DNA of 64,000 nt from Anaerolineae bacterium (GTDB lineage: Bacteria; Chloroflexota; Anaerolineae; Promineifilales; Promineifilaceae): contig JADLAX010000069.1 of assembly GCA_020848035.1 (NCBI GenBank), positions 98,540 through 162,539 on the forward strand, written 5' to 3'. The notes under the pieces were generated by a model, which was not told where the DNA came from, did not search any database, and was given only the letters and a program-made list of their open reading frames with translations. Position numbers and translations under genes: made by a program. The number at the start of each line of letters is the position of its first letter. Within the stretch, counting starts at the first letter, position 1. Shown piece by piece: positions 34,454 through 42,420 of this stretch.

Positions 34454-35098
34454 ATGAATGAAAAACCAGTTTTAGTTGCCCGTGAAGGACAGTTGGCTGG
34501 CCAGCGCTGGACAATTGACAGCGAGCAGTTTTTGATTGGCCGTGGTTCTGACTGCGACATTGTTTTGCCCGAGCGGCAGGTTTCGCGCCATCACGTGAAG
34601 ATTATGCAGGAAAACGGCCGTTACATCCTGCATGATCTGGGCAGCCGCAACGGCACCCACCTCAACGGCACCGTATTCGAAGGCCAAATCCAGCTGCAAG
34701 ACGGCGATGAAATCTCCATCGCCCTGGCCGTGAAGCTGGTTTTTGTAGGTACCGACGCCACCATCCCGCTCACCTTTGAGCCGCCCACCGCCGAAGGCAA
34801 CCTGACCATTGATGAAGCTCAGCGCGCCGTACTCATCAACGGCAAGGAGCTGGACCCACCGCTGTCGCTGGCCCAGTTCCGCCTGCTGGAGCTGCTGTTT
34901 AACGGCGCGGGAGCCGTGTGCAGCCGCGACGACATCGTGGCCGTGGTCTGGCCGGGCACGGATGGGCTGGGTGTCTCTGAACAGGCCATCGACGCCCTGG
35001 TGCGCCGCCTGCGCGACCGCCTGGCCGAGCTGGACGATTACAACTACATTGTCACGGTGCGGGGGCACGGCTTCCGCATCGACAACGAACCGCATTAA
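34454..35098 (+). CDS. FHA domain - winged-helix transcription factor
   Basis: A 214-residue protein. The N-terminal FHA domain has IGRGSDCDIVL (about 26-36), RQVSRHHVKI (about 39-48) and LGSRNGTHLNG (about 60-70), the residues that bind phosphothreonine. The C-terminal half (about 115-210) is an OmpR/PhoB-like winged helix, with LSLAQFRLLELL, VWP and the recognition helix in VDALVRRLRDRL. No receiver domain is present. Layout is like EmbR reversed. A partner kinase lies divergently 118 bp away, and a phospho-dependent regulator of envelope or stress genes is the natural guess. Confidence 0.85.
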   Translation: MNEKPVLVAREGQLAGQRWTIDSEQFLIGRGSDCDIVLPERQVSRHHVKIMQENGRYILHDLGSRNGTHLNGTVFEGQIQLQDGDEISIALAVKLVFVGTDATIPLTFEPPTAEGNLTIDEAQRAVLINGKELDPPLSLAQFRLLELLFNGAGAVCSRDDIVAVVWPGTDGLGVSEQAIDALVRRLRDRLAELDDYNYIVTVRGHGFRIDNEPH

Positions 35099-35197
35099 AT
35101 AATTTATTCATTGCCGATTTAGGCTGTTTGTGATAAAAAACACAAGAAGCAGAGGCTCGTTCAGGGCACTGCCAGAAATTTTTGGAGGCAAAACGTT

Positions 35198-35395
35198 ATG
35201 CTGGTTAAGCGATTAGGTGTGGCACTTGTTTCATTATTAATTGGCTTCGGCCTGACTTTTCTTATTGTCATTGCCATTGGCACCACGTTGGAAGAGTACG
35301 GACCCATTTACACCTTCTTTACCTCTTTGTCGATCGGCTGTGCCATCGCCATCTGGCTGGACAAGTTTGCTGGCACCGAAATGCTGCCCAAGTAA
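35198..35395 (+). CDS. small two-helix membrane protein, unknown
   Basis: A 65-residue protein with two hydrophobic helices (about 6-28 and 40-56) joined by a short acidic turn (TTLEEYGP). TTTGGAGGCAAAACGTT gives a strong ribosome site before ATG 35198, and a clean terminator follows its stop, so it looks like a genuine monocistronic gene. I know no family for it. Confidence 0.7.
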   Translation: MLVKRLGVALVSLLIGFGLTFLIVIAIGTTLEEYGPIYTFFTSLSIGCAIAIWLDKFAGTEMLPK

Positions 35396-35443
35396 GGGCC
35401 AGCGCCGGTTCAGCCGCCATGCAGGTATAGTTTGATGAGTTAC

Positions 35444-35477
35444 AAGGTCTCCCCACCACGGAGACCTTTTTGTTTTT
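35444..35477 (+). terminator. Rho-independent terminator
   Basis: AAGGTCTCC (35444-35452) pairs with GGAGACCTT (35460-35468) and is followed by TTTGTTTTT. It ends the small membrane-protein transcript. Confidence 0.85.
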
Positions 35478-35551
35478 CCACACTATTTCGTAAACGGCCG
35501 TTACCTATCAACGAAACGGCCGTTTACCCACCCTATGAAAAGGATAGTTCA

Positions 35552-36436
35552 ATGTCAGCAAAAGTCATCGACGGAACAAAAGTAGCGGCCCGCGTACGAG
35601 ATGAAGTGGCAGCGGCCGTTGCCGAAATGAAAGAAAAACACAACTACACGCCCGGACTGGCCACCGTGCTGGTGGGCGAAGATCCGGCCTCGTCTACCTA
35701 CGTGCGCAGCAAGCAGCGCATGTGCGAAAAGCTGGGCATTCGCTCCATCGGGCACAAGCTGCCCGCCGACGCCTCCCAAGAAGAGGTGGTGGCCCTGGTC
35801 GCCCGGCTCAACGCCGACCCGGACGTGAACGGCATTTTGGTGCAGCTGCCCATGCCCAAACACATCAACGAAGAAGCGGTGCTCAACAGTATCGACCTGG
35901 AAAAAGATGTGGATGGGTTTCACCCGGTCAATATCGGCCGTCTGGCCATGAAGGGGCGCGACCCGCTCTTTATCCCCTGTACCCCGGCGGGCTGCATGGA
36001 GCTGCTGGCCGATGCGGGCGTGCCCACCAAGGGCGCTGAAGCGGTCATCGTGGGGCGGTCTAACATTGTGGGCTTGCCGATGGCTATGCTGCTGCAAAAA
36101 GCCGACGCCACCGTCACCATTTGCCACAGCCGCACCAAAGACCTCACCGAGCATCTCAAACGCGCCGACATCGTGGTGGCCGCCATTGGCTGGGCCGAGA
36201 TGATCAAGGGCGACATGCTGAAACCGGGCTGTGCCGTGATCGACGTGGGCATTAACCGCGTGGACGACCCGACTAACGAGCGTGGCTACAAGCTGGTGGG
36301 CGATGTGGCGTACGACAGCGCGGCCGAGGTGGCCGGGGCCATCACCCCCGTGCCCGGCGGCGTTGGCCCGATGACCATCGCCATGCTGATGAAAAACACC
36401 CTGCGCGCCGCAGAAATTGCCCTTTCCAAGCGGTAA
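35552..36436 (+). CDS. folD: bifunctional methylene-tetrahydrofolate dehydrogenase / cyclohydrolase
   Basis: A 294-residue FolD, which interconverts 5,10-methylene- and 10-formyl-tetrahydrofolate with NADP. The catalytic Lys lies in YVRSKQRMCEKLGI (about residue 54), the substrate loop QLPMPKH (about 98), the dinucleotide-binding GRSNIVGLPMA (about 164-174) and the C-terminal PGGVGPMTIAMLM (about 270). ATG 35552 is preferred over an in-frame ATG at 35432: AAGGATAG precedes 35552 and the upstream frame crosses a terminator. Preceded by two AACGGCCGTT palindromes at 35491 and 35514. Confidence 0.95.
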   Translation: MSAKVIDGTKVAARVRDEVAAAVAEMKEKHNYTPGLATVLVGEDPASSTYVRSKQRMCEKLGIRSIGHKLPADASQEEVVALVARLNADPDVNGILVQLPMPKHINEEAVLNSIDLEKDVDGFHPVNIGRLAMKGRDPLFIPCTPAGCMELLADAGVPTKGAEAVIVGRSNIVGLPMAMLLQKADATVTICHSRTKDLTEHLKRADIVVAAIGWAEMIKGDMLKPGCAVIDVGINRVDDPTNERGYKLVGDVAYDSAAEVAGAITPVPGGVGPMTIAMLMKNTLRAAEIALSKR

Positions 36437-36497
36437 TCCGTTATCCGTTAGCGGTAATCGGTAAGCGGTTTTTCACCGTTTACCGATTACCGTTCAC
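36431..36497. repeat. word hairpin, CGGTAATC type
   Basis: GCGGTAATCCGTTATCCGTTAGCGGTAATCGGTAAGCGG is followed by a short T-rich loop and CCGTTTACCGATTACCG. It spans the convergent ends of folD and mobA and overlaps the last codons of mobA. Confidence 0.75.
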
Positions 36498-37071
36498 CGG
36501 CTTCCTTCAAATCCTCTGGCGAATTGATGTTGGCGAAGGAACGGCCGTCTTCATCAAACTGCTCAATCTCCACCCGCTCCACAAAACGCACCGCCACCTG
36601 ACCAAAAAAGCCCGTAATTTTTAGCTGCTGCGCCTTGAGTTTGGCCTCGATGGGGTCCAGGCATGTTTGGCTGTAGATGGCGTGCAGAGGTTCGGGGTAC
36701 TTTTCCCAGCGCGGCACGATGATGTCGGCCGTTTGCCGCAAGCCAGTCATGTACTCCAGCAGCGGGCGGTTGAGCCAGGGCATGTCGCAGGCCACGACGA
36801 GGGTGTGGGGCTGGGTGGCGGCGTGAACGGCCGTAAAAATCCCGCCCAATGAACCATGATCCGGATACACGTCGCCCACCAGCGGCAGGTTAAAGTGGGC
36901 GTATGCGTCTGGCTTGTTGGTGATGAGCAGCGTTTCGTCACCCAAACCGGCCACAGCTTCGATGACCACTTCAATCATGGGACGGCCGTTGAACAGCACA
37001 AATGATTTGTCTGTACCCATGCGGCTGCTTTGGCCCCCGGCCATAATGGCTACTGTCAATCCATTTTTCAC
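36487..37071 (-). CDS. mobA: molybdenum cofactor guanylyltransferase
   Basis: A 194-residue MobA, which adds GMP to molybdopterin to make the guanine dinucleotide cofactor. The N-terminal GTP-binding block MAGGQSSRMGTDKSF (about 10-24), GDVYPDHGSLGGIF (about 66-79) and CDMPWLN (about 94-100) are conserved. Start is a GTG at 37071; that codon and those upstream lie in a GTGAAACGTGAA word repeat, so the true start has little room for a normal ribosome site. No moa/moe genes are nearby. Confidence 0.9.
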   Translation of the reverse strand: MKNGLTVAIMAGGQSSRMGTDKSFVLFNGRPMIEVVIEAVAGLGDETLLITNKPDAYAHFNLPLVGDVYPDHGSLGGIFTAVHAATQPHTLVVACDMPWLNRPLLEYMTGLRQTADIIVPRWEKYPEPLHAIYSQTCLDPIEAKLKAQQLKITGFFGQVAVRFVERVEIEQFDEDGRSFANINSPEDLKEAGER

Positions 37072-37098
37072 GTTTCACTTCTCACTTTGGTAATAAGC

Positions 37099-37164
37099 GG
37101 GCGAGGCAGGTGGTGGGGAGATGTTTTGTTTAGCCAGGGTGTTGGCCACCTGCCTCGCCCCTAC
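37099..37164. repeat. REP-like unit with CTAC border
   Basis: GGGCGAGGCAGGTGG (37099-37113) pairs with CCACCTGCCTCGCCC near 37146-37160 and ends CTAC, like the inverted units of the hsd arrays. Between mobA and hemW. Confidence 0.75.
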
Positions 37165-37194
37165 GGATCATCGTTTACCGTTTACGGTTCACCG

Positions 37195-38367
37195 TCACGC
37201 GTCGTCCAACATGAACCGGTAAAACACCTGGTTGCTCAGGAACCACCCTTTTTGGGTCAGGCGGAGACGGCCGTTTTCCACCCCCACCAAGCCCCATTCC
37301 ACCATCTGGTCCAGCGTGCCGTTGTAAATTTCGCGGAGCGGCTGGCCAAAGTGGGCGGCAAAGGCGTCCAGGTCCAGCCCTTCGTTGAGCAGGCGCAGCT
37401 GGGTCATCATCGTGTCGGAGATGGCTTCGGCACGGCTGACGCGGTGGCTGGCGGCAGCGGCCGTTGACAGCGGATAACCCGGCATGGCCGTTTCTTGCAA
37501 GCGGCGCAGGTAAACGCGCGGCTGCTTAACCACCTGGTAACGCACCCCGGCGGCGTGGCCGTGTGCCCCCGCGCCCAGGCCCAAATAGTCGCCGTTGCGC
37601 CAGTAGGTGAGGTTGTGCGCACATTCCTGGCCCGGTTTGGCCCAGTTGGAAATCTCGTAATGGTCGTAGCCGTGTTCGGCCAGGAGGGTGCAGGCCAGTT
37701 CGTACTGGTCGGCGGCGAGATCGGGGTCGGGGGGTTGGATACGGCCGTTTAGCAGCCAGCGCTGCATCGGTGTGCCCGGCTCGATGGTCAGGCAGTAGAG
37801 GCTCAGGTGCGTTGGGTCCAGCGCGAGTACGGTACGCACGCTCTGTTCCCAGCTGGCCAGGGTTTGCCCCGGCACGCCGTAAATCAGGTCCAGATTGAAG
37901 TTGTCCAGCCCCGCCTGCCGCGCCATGGCCACGGCATCCACCACCGTGGCAAAATCGTGCGCCCGCTCCAGCAGCGCCAGCTCGGTTGGGATGACGCTCT
38001 GCACGCCAAAGCTAATGCGGTTGATGCCGGTGTGGGCAACGGCCGTTAAATAGTCCAGATCCACCGTGCCCGGATTTGCCTCCATCGTGATTTCCGCATC
38101 GGCGGCCAGCTCAAAATGCGCCCGCACCCCGTCCAAAATGCGCCCCAACGCCGCAGGTGACATCAGCGAGGGGGTGCCGCCGCCGAAAAAGAGGGTGTGC
38201 ACCGGCCGCCGCACGCCGCCCGCCACCTGGGCCATTTCGGTCACCAGGGCATCGGCATACGCTTCCCGCAGGTCCAGCAGGCTGGTGTACGTGTTAAAAT
38301 CGCAGTACGCGCAGCGGTGCTGGCAGAAGGGGATATGCAGGTAGAGGCTCAGGCTGGTTTTACTCAT
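37195..38367 (-). CDS. hemW: HemW-like radical SAM protein (coproporphyrinogen III oxidase-like)
   Basis: A 390-residue radical SAM protein. CQHRCAYC (about residues 14-21) is the CxxxCxxC iron-sulfur motif, followed by Phe as in HemW. GGGTPS (about 64-69) and GVQSV are SAM-binding blocks. The C-terminal HemN-like domain follows. HemW is thought to be a heme chaperone and not an oxidase. Start ATG 38367 is chosen over an upstream ATG at 38385 because family similarity begins there; no ribosome site is strong. Confidence 0.8.
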   Translation of the reverse strand: MSKTSLSLYLHIPFCQHRCAYCDFNTYTSLLDLREAYADALVTEMAQVAGGVRRPVHTLFFGGGTPSLMSPAALGRILDGVRAHFELAADAEITMEANPGTVDLDYLTAVAHTGINRISFGVQSVIPTELALLERAHDFATVVDAVAMARQAGLDNFNLDLIYGVPGQTLASWEQSVRTVLALDPTHLSLYCLTIEPGTPMQRWLLNGRIQPPDPDLAADQYELACTLLAEHGYDHYEISNWAKPGQECAHNLTYWRNGDYLGLGAGAHGHAAGVRYQVVKQPRVYLRRLQETAMPGYPLSTAAAASHRVSRAEAISDTMMTQLRLLNEGLDLDAFAAHFGQPLREIYNGTLDQMVEWGLVGVENGRLRLTQKGWFLSNQVFYRFMLDDA

Positions 38368-38395
38368 CTTGCGTGTTCGTCTCAAAATTTTTGGG

Positions 38396-38454
38396 AGATT
38401 AGAGATTGGAGATTGGAGATGAAAAATCTCTAATCTCCAGTCTCCAATCTCTCT
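38396..38454. repeat. word hairpin, AGATTGGAG type
   Basis: AGATTAGAGATTGGAGATTGGAGATG is followed by AATCTCTAATCTCCAGTCTCCAATCTCT, a near-perfect hairpin upstream of hemW. Confidence 0.8.
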
Positions 38455-38554
38455 TCCCGCCGCTTGTCGAAGCAGTCAGCATACCGTATCATATCTTGAA
38501 AGACAACCGGAGAAAACGGCCGTAACCAAGGTAAGATTTACACAGATGAACTTT

Positions 38555-38628
38555 TTTAGCCGCGAATTTCCCGAATTGACGCGAAACAGAGTTAAAATTC
38601 GTGAAATTCGCGTCATTCGCGGCTAATT
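38555..38628. repeat. word hairpin, GCGAATT type
   Basis: TTAGCCGCGAATTTCCCG with AATTGACGCGAA, then AATTCGTGAAATTCGCGTCATTCGCGGCTAA. Upstream of the GAF kinase gene. A related copy lies at 46268. Confidence 0.75.
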
Positions 38629-38663
38629 AATTTGTCAGTGCGTAAGTCCAGCAAGGATTCTTT

Positions 38664-39920
38664 ATGAACGTGCAGCGCCCCAAACTCAATGCCGAACGGA
38701 TGGCTCGCCTGGTAGAGATTAGCCGGGTCCTCAATGCCACCACCAACCTCGATCATCTGCTCTACCGCATCATCACCGAAGCCGCCGACCTCACCAACGC
38801 CGAAGCTGCTTCGATTTTGCTGCTGGACCCCAAAACGCAGCAGCTGCACTTCAAAGCGTCTTCCAACGAAGTGCCGCCGGAATTGGCCAACATGACCGTC
38901 TCGCTGGACAGTTCGATTGCGGGGGCCATCCTCACCGAAAACAAGCCGATGTATATTCAGGATGTCTCCAAAGATCCGCGCTGGAACCAGAATGTGGATA
39001 ACACCATCGCCTTCCGCACCCGCTCTATTTTGGGGGTGCCGATGCACAACGTGGCTCAGGCGCCGGTGGGCGTGCTGGAAGCACTGAACAAAAAAGGTGG
39101 CGGCGATTTCTCCATTCAGGATTTTGAGACGCTGTCGATTTTGGCCGACATTGCCGGGGTGGCGGTGGAGCAGGCCAGGTTGTTTAACGAATTGCAGCAG
39201 GCCAACGCGGAGCTCAACGAGCTGGATCAGCTCAAGACCGACTTTATCGCCATTGCCTCACACGAACTGCGCACGCCGCTGTCGGTGATTTTGGGCTACG
39301 TTTCCTTTTTGCGTGACGAGGCCGGGCCGGAGATGACGGCGCAGTTCGACAACGTGCTGCAAGCGGCCGTTCACCTGCGCGCCCTCATTCAAGATATGCT
39401 CAACCTGCGCTACGTCGATGCAGGCACGGCAGCCCTGACGCGGCAAAAGGTCGATCTGGTGTCGCTGGTGCAGGAAATGAACCTGGAGCGGGATGAAACG
39501 GCCGTTGCCAAAAACCAAACCGTACACGTCACCCTGCCCGACCAGGAGCTGCTCGTCCTGGTGGATCAGGACATGATGGAAGTGATCATCGGCAACTTGC
39601 TCAACAACGCCGTTAAATTTTCGCCGAAAGACGGCCGTATCGAGATCAAAGTGCAGCGCCAGGGGCGCGAGGCGTGGTTCCGCATCAAAGACAACGGCGT
39701 TGGCATCCCGGAAGATCAGCTGGAGCGCATTTTTAAGCGGTTCTACCAGGTCGAATCGCCGCTGCGCCGCCAGCATGAGGGCATGGGGCTGGGCCTTTCG
39801 ATTGCTAAAGAGCTGGTGGAGCTGCATGGCGGCCGTATTTGGGCCGAAAGCAGCAACCGGGACGGCAGCGAATTTATCATCGCCCTGCGCCTGGAGCTGC
39901 CCCCCACCGGACTGCTATGA
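38664..39920 (+). CDS. GAF-domain sensor histidine kinase
   Basis: A 418-residue cytoplasmic kinase. A GAF domain covers about residues 15-175, followed by a short coil and HisKA with the phosphoacceptor His in ASHELRTPL (about 197). HATPase has NLLNNAVKF (N box), DNGVGIPE (G1), FKRFYQVES (F box) and GMGLGLSIA (G2). The ligand of GAF is unknown. AAGGA lies 7 bp before ATG 38664. Its stop codon overlaps the start of a Nudix gene (ATGA), so both are expressed together. No response regulator is adjacent. Confidence 0.9.
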   Translation: MNVQRPKLNAERMARLVEISRVLNATTNLDHLLYRIITEAADLTNAEAASILLLDPKTQQLHFKASSNEVPPELANMTVSLDSSIAGAILTENKPMYIQDVSKDPRWNQNVDNTIAFRTRSILGVPMHNVAQAPVGVLEALNKKGGGDFSIQDFETLSILADIAGVAVEQARLFNELQQANAELNELDQLKTDFIAIASHELRTPLSVILGYVSFLRDEAGPEMTAQFDNVLQAAVHLRALIQDMLNLRYVDAGTAALTRQKVDLVSLVQEMNLERDETAVAKNQTVHVTLPDQELLVLVDQDMMEVIIGNLLNNAVKFSPKDGRIEIKVQRQGREAWFRIKDNGVGIPEDQLERIFKRFYQVESPLRRQHEGMGLGLSIAKELVELHGGRIWAESSNRDGSEFIIALRLELPPTGLL

Positions 39921-40399
39921 CATTGTCCTATTCCAATGAATATTATGACTCACTGCCCCAAAAACGCATGGGGGCGGGCTGTTTGTTCTTCAATGAAAAA
40001 AATGAAGTTTTGCTCGTAAAACCAAGTTACAAACCAGTTTGGGAAATACCTGGTGGCGTTGTTGAGAAGAACGAATCCCCCAAGCAGTGCTGCCAGCGTG
40101 AAGTTCTGGAAGAAATCGGCCTTAACCGGACCATCGGACGGCTGCTCGTCATAGACTACAACACCGAATGCCGCCCCAAAACAGAATCCTTGATGTTCAT
40201 TTTTGACGGCGGGGTGCTGGAGGATTCAGACATCACCGCCATTCAGCTGTCAGCCGACGAACTTAGCGAATTCGGCTTTTTTAGCCAGGCTGCTTTGCCC
40301 GAAGCAATGACAAAATCATTAAAAGTGCGTGTTTTGGCGGCCTGGCAGCAGTATGATTGTGGTCAAACCGTTTATCTGGAAGATCAGATGTTTGTATGA
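39917..40399 (+). CDS. Nudix hydrolase
   Basis: A 160-residue Nudix enzyme with a full Nudix box: Gly-x5-Glu-x7-Arg-Glu-Val-x-Glu-Glu-x-Gly, from GGVVEKNE to REVLEEIGL (about residues 47-70). It cleaves nucleoside diphosphates linked to some other group, with Mg2+. The substrate is not predictable. ATG 39917 overlaps the kinase stop by ATGA and is preferred over an earlier start inside the kinase gene. Confidence 0.9.
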   Translation: MTLSYSNEYYDSLPQKRMGAGCLFFNEKNEVLLVKPSYKPVWEIPGGVVEKNESPKQCCQREVLEEIGLNRTIGRLLVIDYNTECRPKTESLMFIFDGGVLEDSDITAIQLSADELSEFGFFSQAALPEAMTKSLKVRVLAAWQQYDCGQTVYLEDQMFV

Positions 40400-40437
40400 T
40401 CACCATCTTTGCCAATTTCGACCGTATCCGAGTGAGT

Positions 40438-40466
40438 GTCATACCCGCTTTCGCAGGTATGACAAC
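40438..40466. repeat. TGTCATACCCGC palindrome
   Basis: GTCATACCCGCTTTCGCAGGTATGAC, an imperfect palindrome widespread in bacteria. It lies 10 bp before the nfeD start. Related copies are at 45063-45133 and 59939. Confidence 0.75.
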
Positions 40467-40475
40467 CTAATATTC

Positions 40476-41825
40476 ATGAGACGATCTGCGCGAGTTTATC
40501 TATTTTGCTTGTTCTGTTTTGCCCTAAGCATTGGGCAAACTGCGCTTGTTCGTGCCCAGAGCAGTGAAGTGGCGGTGCTGGAATTTGATGGCCCGGTGAT
40601 GCCCATCATGCACACCTATTTTGAGCGCGGGCTGGCCGAAGCGGTGCGCACCGAGGCGGATGCCGTGCTCATCATCCTGGACACGCCGGGCGGGGCGCTG
40701 GACACCACGATCCAGATTGTGCAGCTCTTCCGCGCCTCGGAGATTCCCATCATTATGTACATCGGGCCACGCGGCGCCCAGGCGGCTTCCGCAGGCAGCA
40801 TCATCACGGCCGCAGCCCACGCCTCCGGCATGGCCCCGGAAACCGTCATCGGGGCTGCCTCACCGATTAATTCGGATGGGAGCGACATCAATGAGACGGC
40901 TTACCGCAAGGCGGTGGAGGATCTGAAGGCCACCATGCGCGGCCTGACAGAGCGGCGCGGCCCCGAAGCCGTGGCTCTGGCCGAGGCAATGATCGAAGAG
41001 GCGCGCGCCGTCAGCGGCCCAGAGGCGCTGGAGGCTGGGTTTATCGACGCCATTGCCGCCACGCCGGAGGATTTGTTGGCCCAGCTCGACGGCCGTACCA
41101 TCCTCATCAACGACGAAGAACGGGTGCTGAATACGGCCGTTCCCAGCCAAACCGCCATTGCCCTCACCTTCATCGAAACGCTGCTGCTGGCCCTCACCAA
41201 CCCGGTGCTTGTTTCCATTTTGATGGCCATCGGCGTCCAGGCGATCATCATCGAGATTTCCAATCCTGGCGGCTGGGTGGCCGGTTTCATCGGCGTGCTG
41301 TTTTTAGGGATCGGCCTGTACGGCCTGGGCCAGCTGCCCGTCAACTGGCTGGGCATGGGGCTGATCATCGTCGCCTTTGTACTGCTGGCGCTGGAGACAA
41401 CCACCCCCACCAACGGCGCGCTGGCGATCACCGGCACAATCACCCTCATCGCCGGGCTGCTGGTTTTATTTAACTCCGGCACGCCGGAATTTGTGCGCCT
41501 GTCCATTCCGGCGGCCATCGCCATTGCCCTGTTTACCGCCGGATTTTTCCTGGCCATTGTGGCCTTTGCCGTGCGCGCCCAACGTAAACCGCCCATCACC
41601 GGATCGCAGGGCATGGTGGGGCAAATCGGCACCGCCCGCGATGCGTTTGACCCGGACGGCACCTTGTATCGCGGCACGATCATGCTGAAGGGGGAAATCT
41701 GGCAGGCTGTCGCCAGCCAACCCATCCACTTTGGCGATGAGGTGCGCGTGCGCCAGATGCAGGGCATGAAGCTACAGGTTGAACCCCTGGCCGAAACGGC
41801 CGTTCTGGAGTCCCCCACCCCATGA
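40476..41825 (+). CDS. nfeD: NfeD-like membrane-bound ClpP-class serine protease
   Basis: A 449-residue NfeD. A signal peptide (about 1-26, ending VRAQ) leads to a ClpP-type protease domain with the serine in ASAGSI (about 104) and a Lys in the KATMRGL region, followed by four to five membrane segments (about 225-370) and a C-terminal OB fold (about 380-445, starting GMVGQIG). NfeD proteases work with SPFH/stomatin proteins in membrane quality control; none is adjacent here. ATG 40476 is chosen because the signal peptide starts there. The stop codon overlaps the next gene (ATGA). Confidence 0.9.
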   Translation: MRRSARVYLFCLFCFALSIGQTALVRAQSSEVAVLEFDGPVMPIMHTYFERGLAEAVRTEADAVLIILDTPGGALDTTIQIVQLFRASEIPIIMYIGPRGAQAASAGSIITAAAHASGMAPETVIGAASPINSDGSDINETAYRKAVEDLKATMRGLTERRGPEAVALAEAMIEEARAVSGPEALEAGFIDAIAATPEDLLAQLDGRTILINDEERVLNTAVPSQTAIALTFIETLLLALTNPVLVSILMAIGVQAIIIEISNPGGWVAGFIGVLFLGIGLYGLGQLPVNWLGMGLIIVAFVLLALETTTPTNGALAITGTITLIAGLLVLFNSGTPEFVRLSIPAAIAIALFTAGFFLAIVAFAVRAQRKPPITGSQGMVGQIGTARDAFDPDGTLYRGTIMLKGEIWQAVASQPIHFGDEVRVRQMQGMKLQVEPLAETAVLESPTP

Positions 41826-42346
41826 CCGACTTCACCCTTCGCCAAAACGACATCGAAAAATTTGTGCAGGCCCACCGTCAGGGGTCTGAAATTCACGTGC
41901 TGATCAAAGGGGGAGACGCTGCTGCTGAGCCTGTCGAAGCGGCCGTTTTCCACCTCATCGCCCAAACCGACAACGGCATCCTGCTGGAGCGTACCTTGCC
42001 CGATGGGTCACGCCAGCAGTGGCGGCTGGTGGGGCAGAAAGATGGGGTAAAAAGAATGTTGTGGGTAAACGGCCGTACCCACCACTACGAACGTGTTTTG
42101 CCTCGTGGCGGCGGTGCCGCCAGCCAGGATGTCTCCCTGGCGGCCACCATTCCCGCCGTCGTCGCCGACGTGCTGGTCAGCGTGGGCGACCAGGTGCAGG
42201 ACGGCGACAAGCTCATCCTGCTCGAATCAATGAAAATGATCATTCCCATCCAGGCCCCCTACAGCGGCACCGTCACCGCCCTGCACTGCGCCAAAGGCGA
42301 CTCCGTGCAGGCTGGTATTCCGCTGGTAGAATTGGACCAATCGTAA
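41822..42346 (+). CDS. biotinyl/lipoyl-domain protein (biotin carboxyl carrier-like)
   Basis: A 174-residue protein whose C-terminal 75 residues form a biotinyl domain with the acceptor Lys in ESMKM (about residue 139). The N-terminal part (1-100) resembles the linker domain of acyl-CoA carboxylase alpha chains. It lacks a biotin carboxylase domain. Translation is coupled to nfeD by ATGA overlap, an uncommon partner. Either it is a carrier subunit of a split carboxylase encoded elsewhere, or it serves an unknown reaction with NfeD. Confidence 0.85.
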   Translation: MTDFTLRQNDIEKFVQAHRQGSEIHVLIKGGDAAAEPVEAAVFHLIAQTDNGILLERTLPDGSRQQWRLVGQKDGVKRMLWVNGRTHHYERVLPRGGGAASQDVSLAATIPAVVADVLVSVGDQVQDGDKLILLESMKMIIPIQAPYSGTVTALHCAKGDSVQAGIPLVELDQS

Positions 42347-42349
42347 AAC

Positions 42350-42402
42350 CGACCCCCACCCTAGCCCTCCCCCTGGCAGGGAGAGGGTTAGGGTGGGGGT
42401 AA
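42350..42402. repeat. CCCCCACCC/GGGTGGGGG palindrome
   Basis: ACCCCCACCCTAGCCCTCCCCC then GGGAGAGGGTTAGGGTGGGGGT. A compact form of the centre of the 27664 element and of 43534; this palindrome type is common in many genomes. Confidence 0.8.
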
Positions 42403-42420
42403 ATGAAAGGAATCAAGTAC

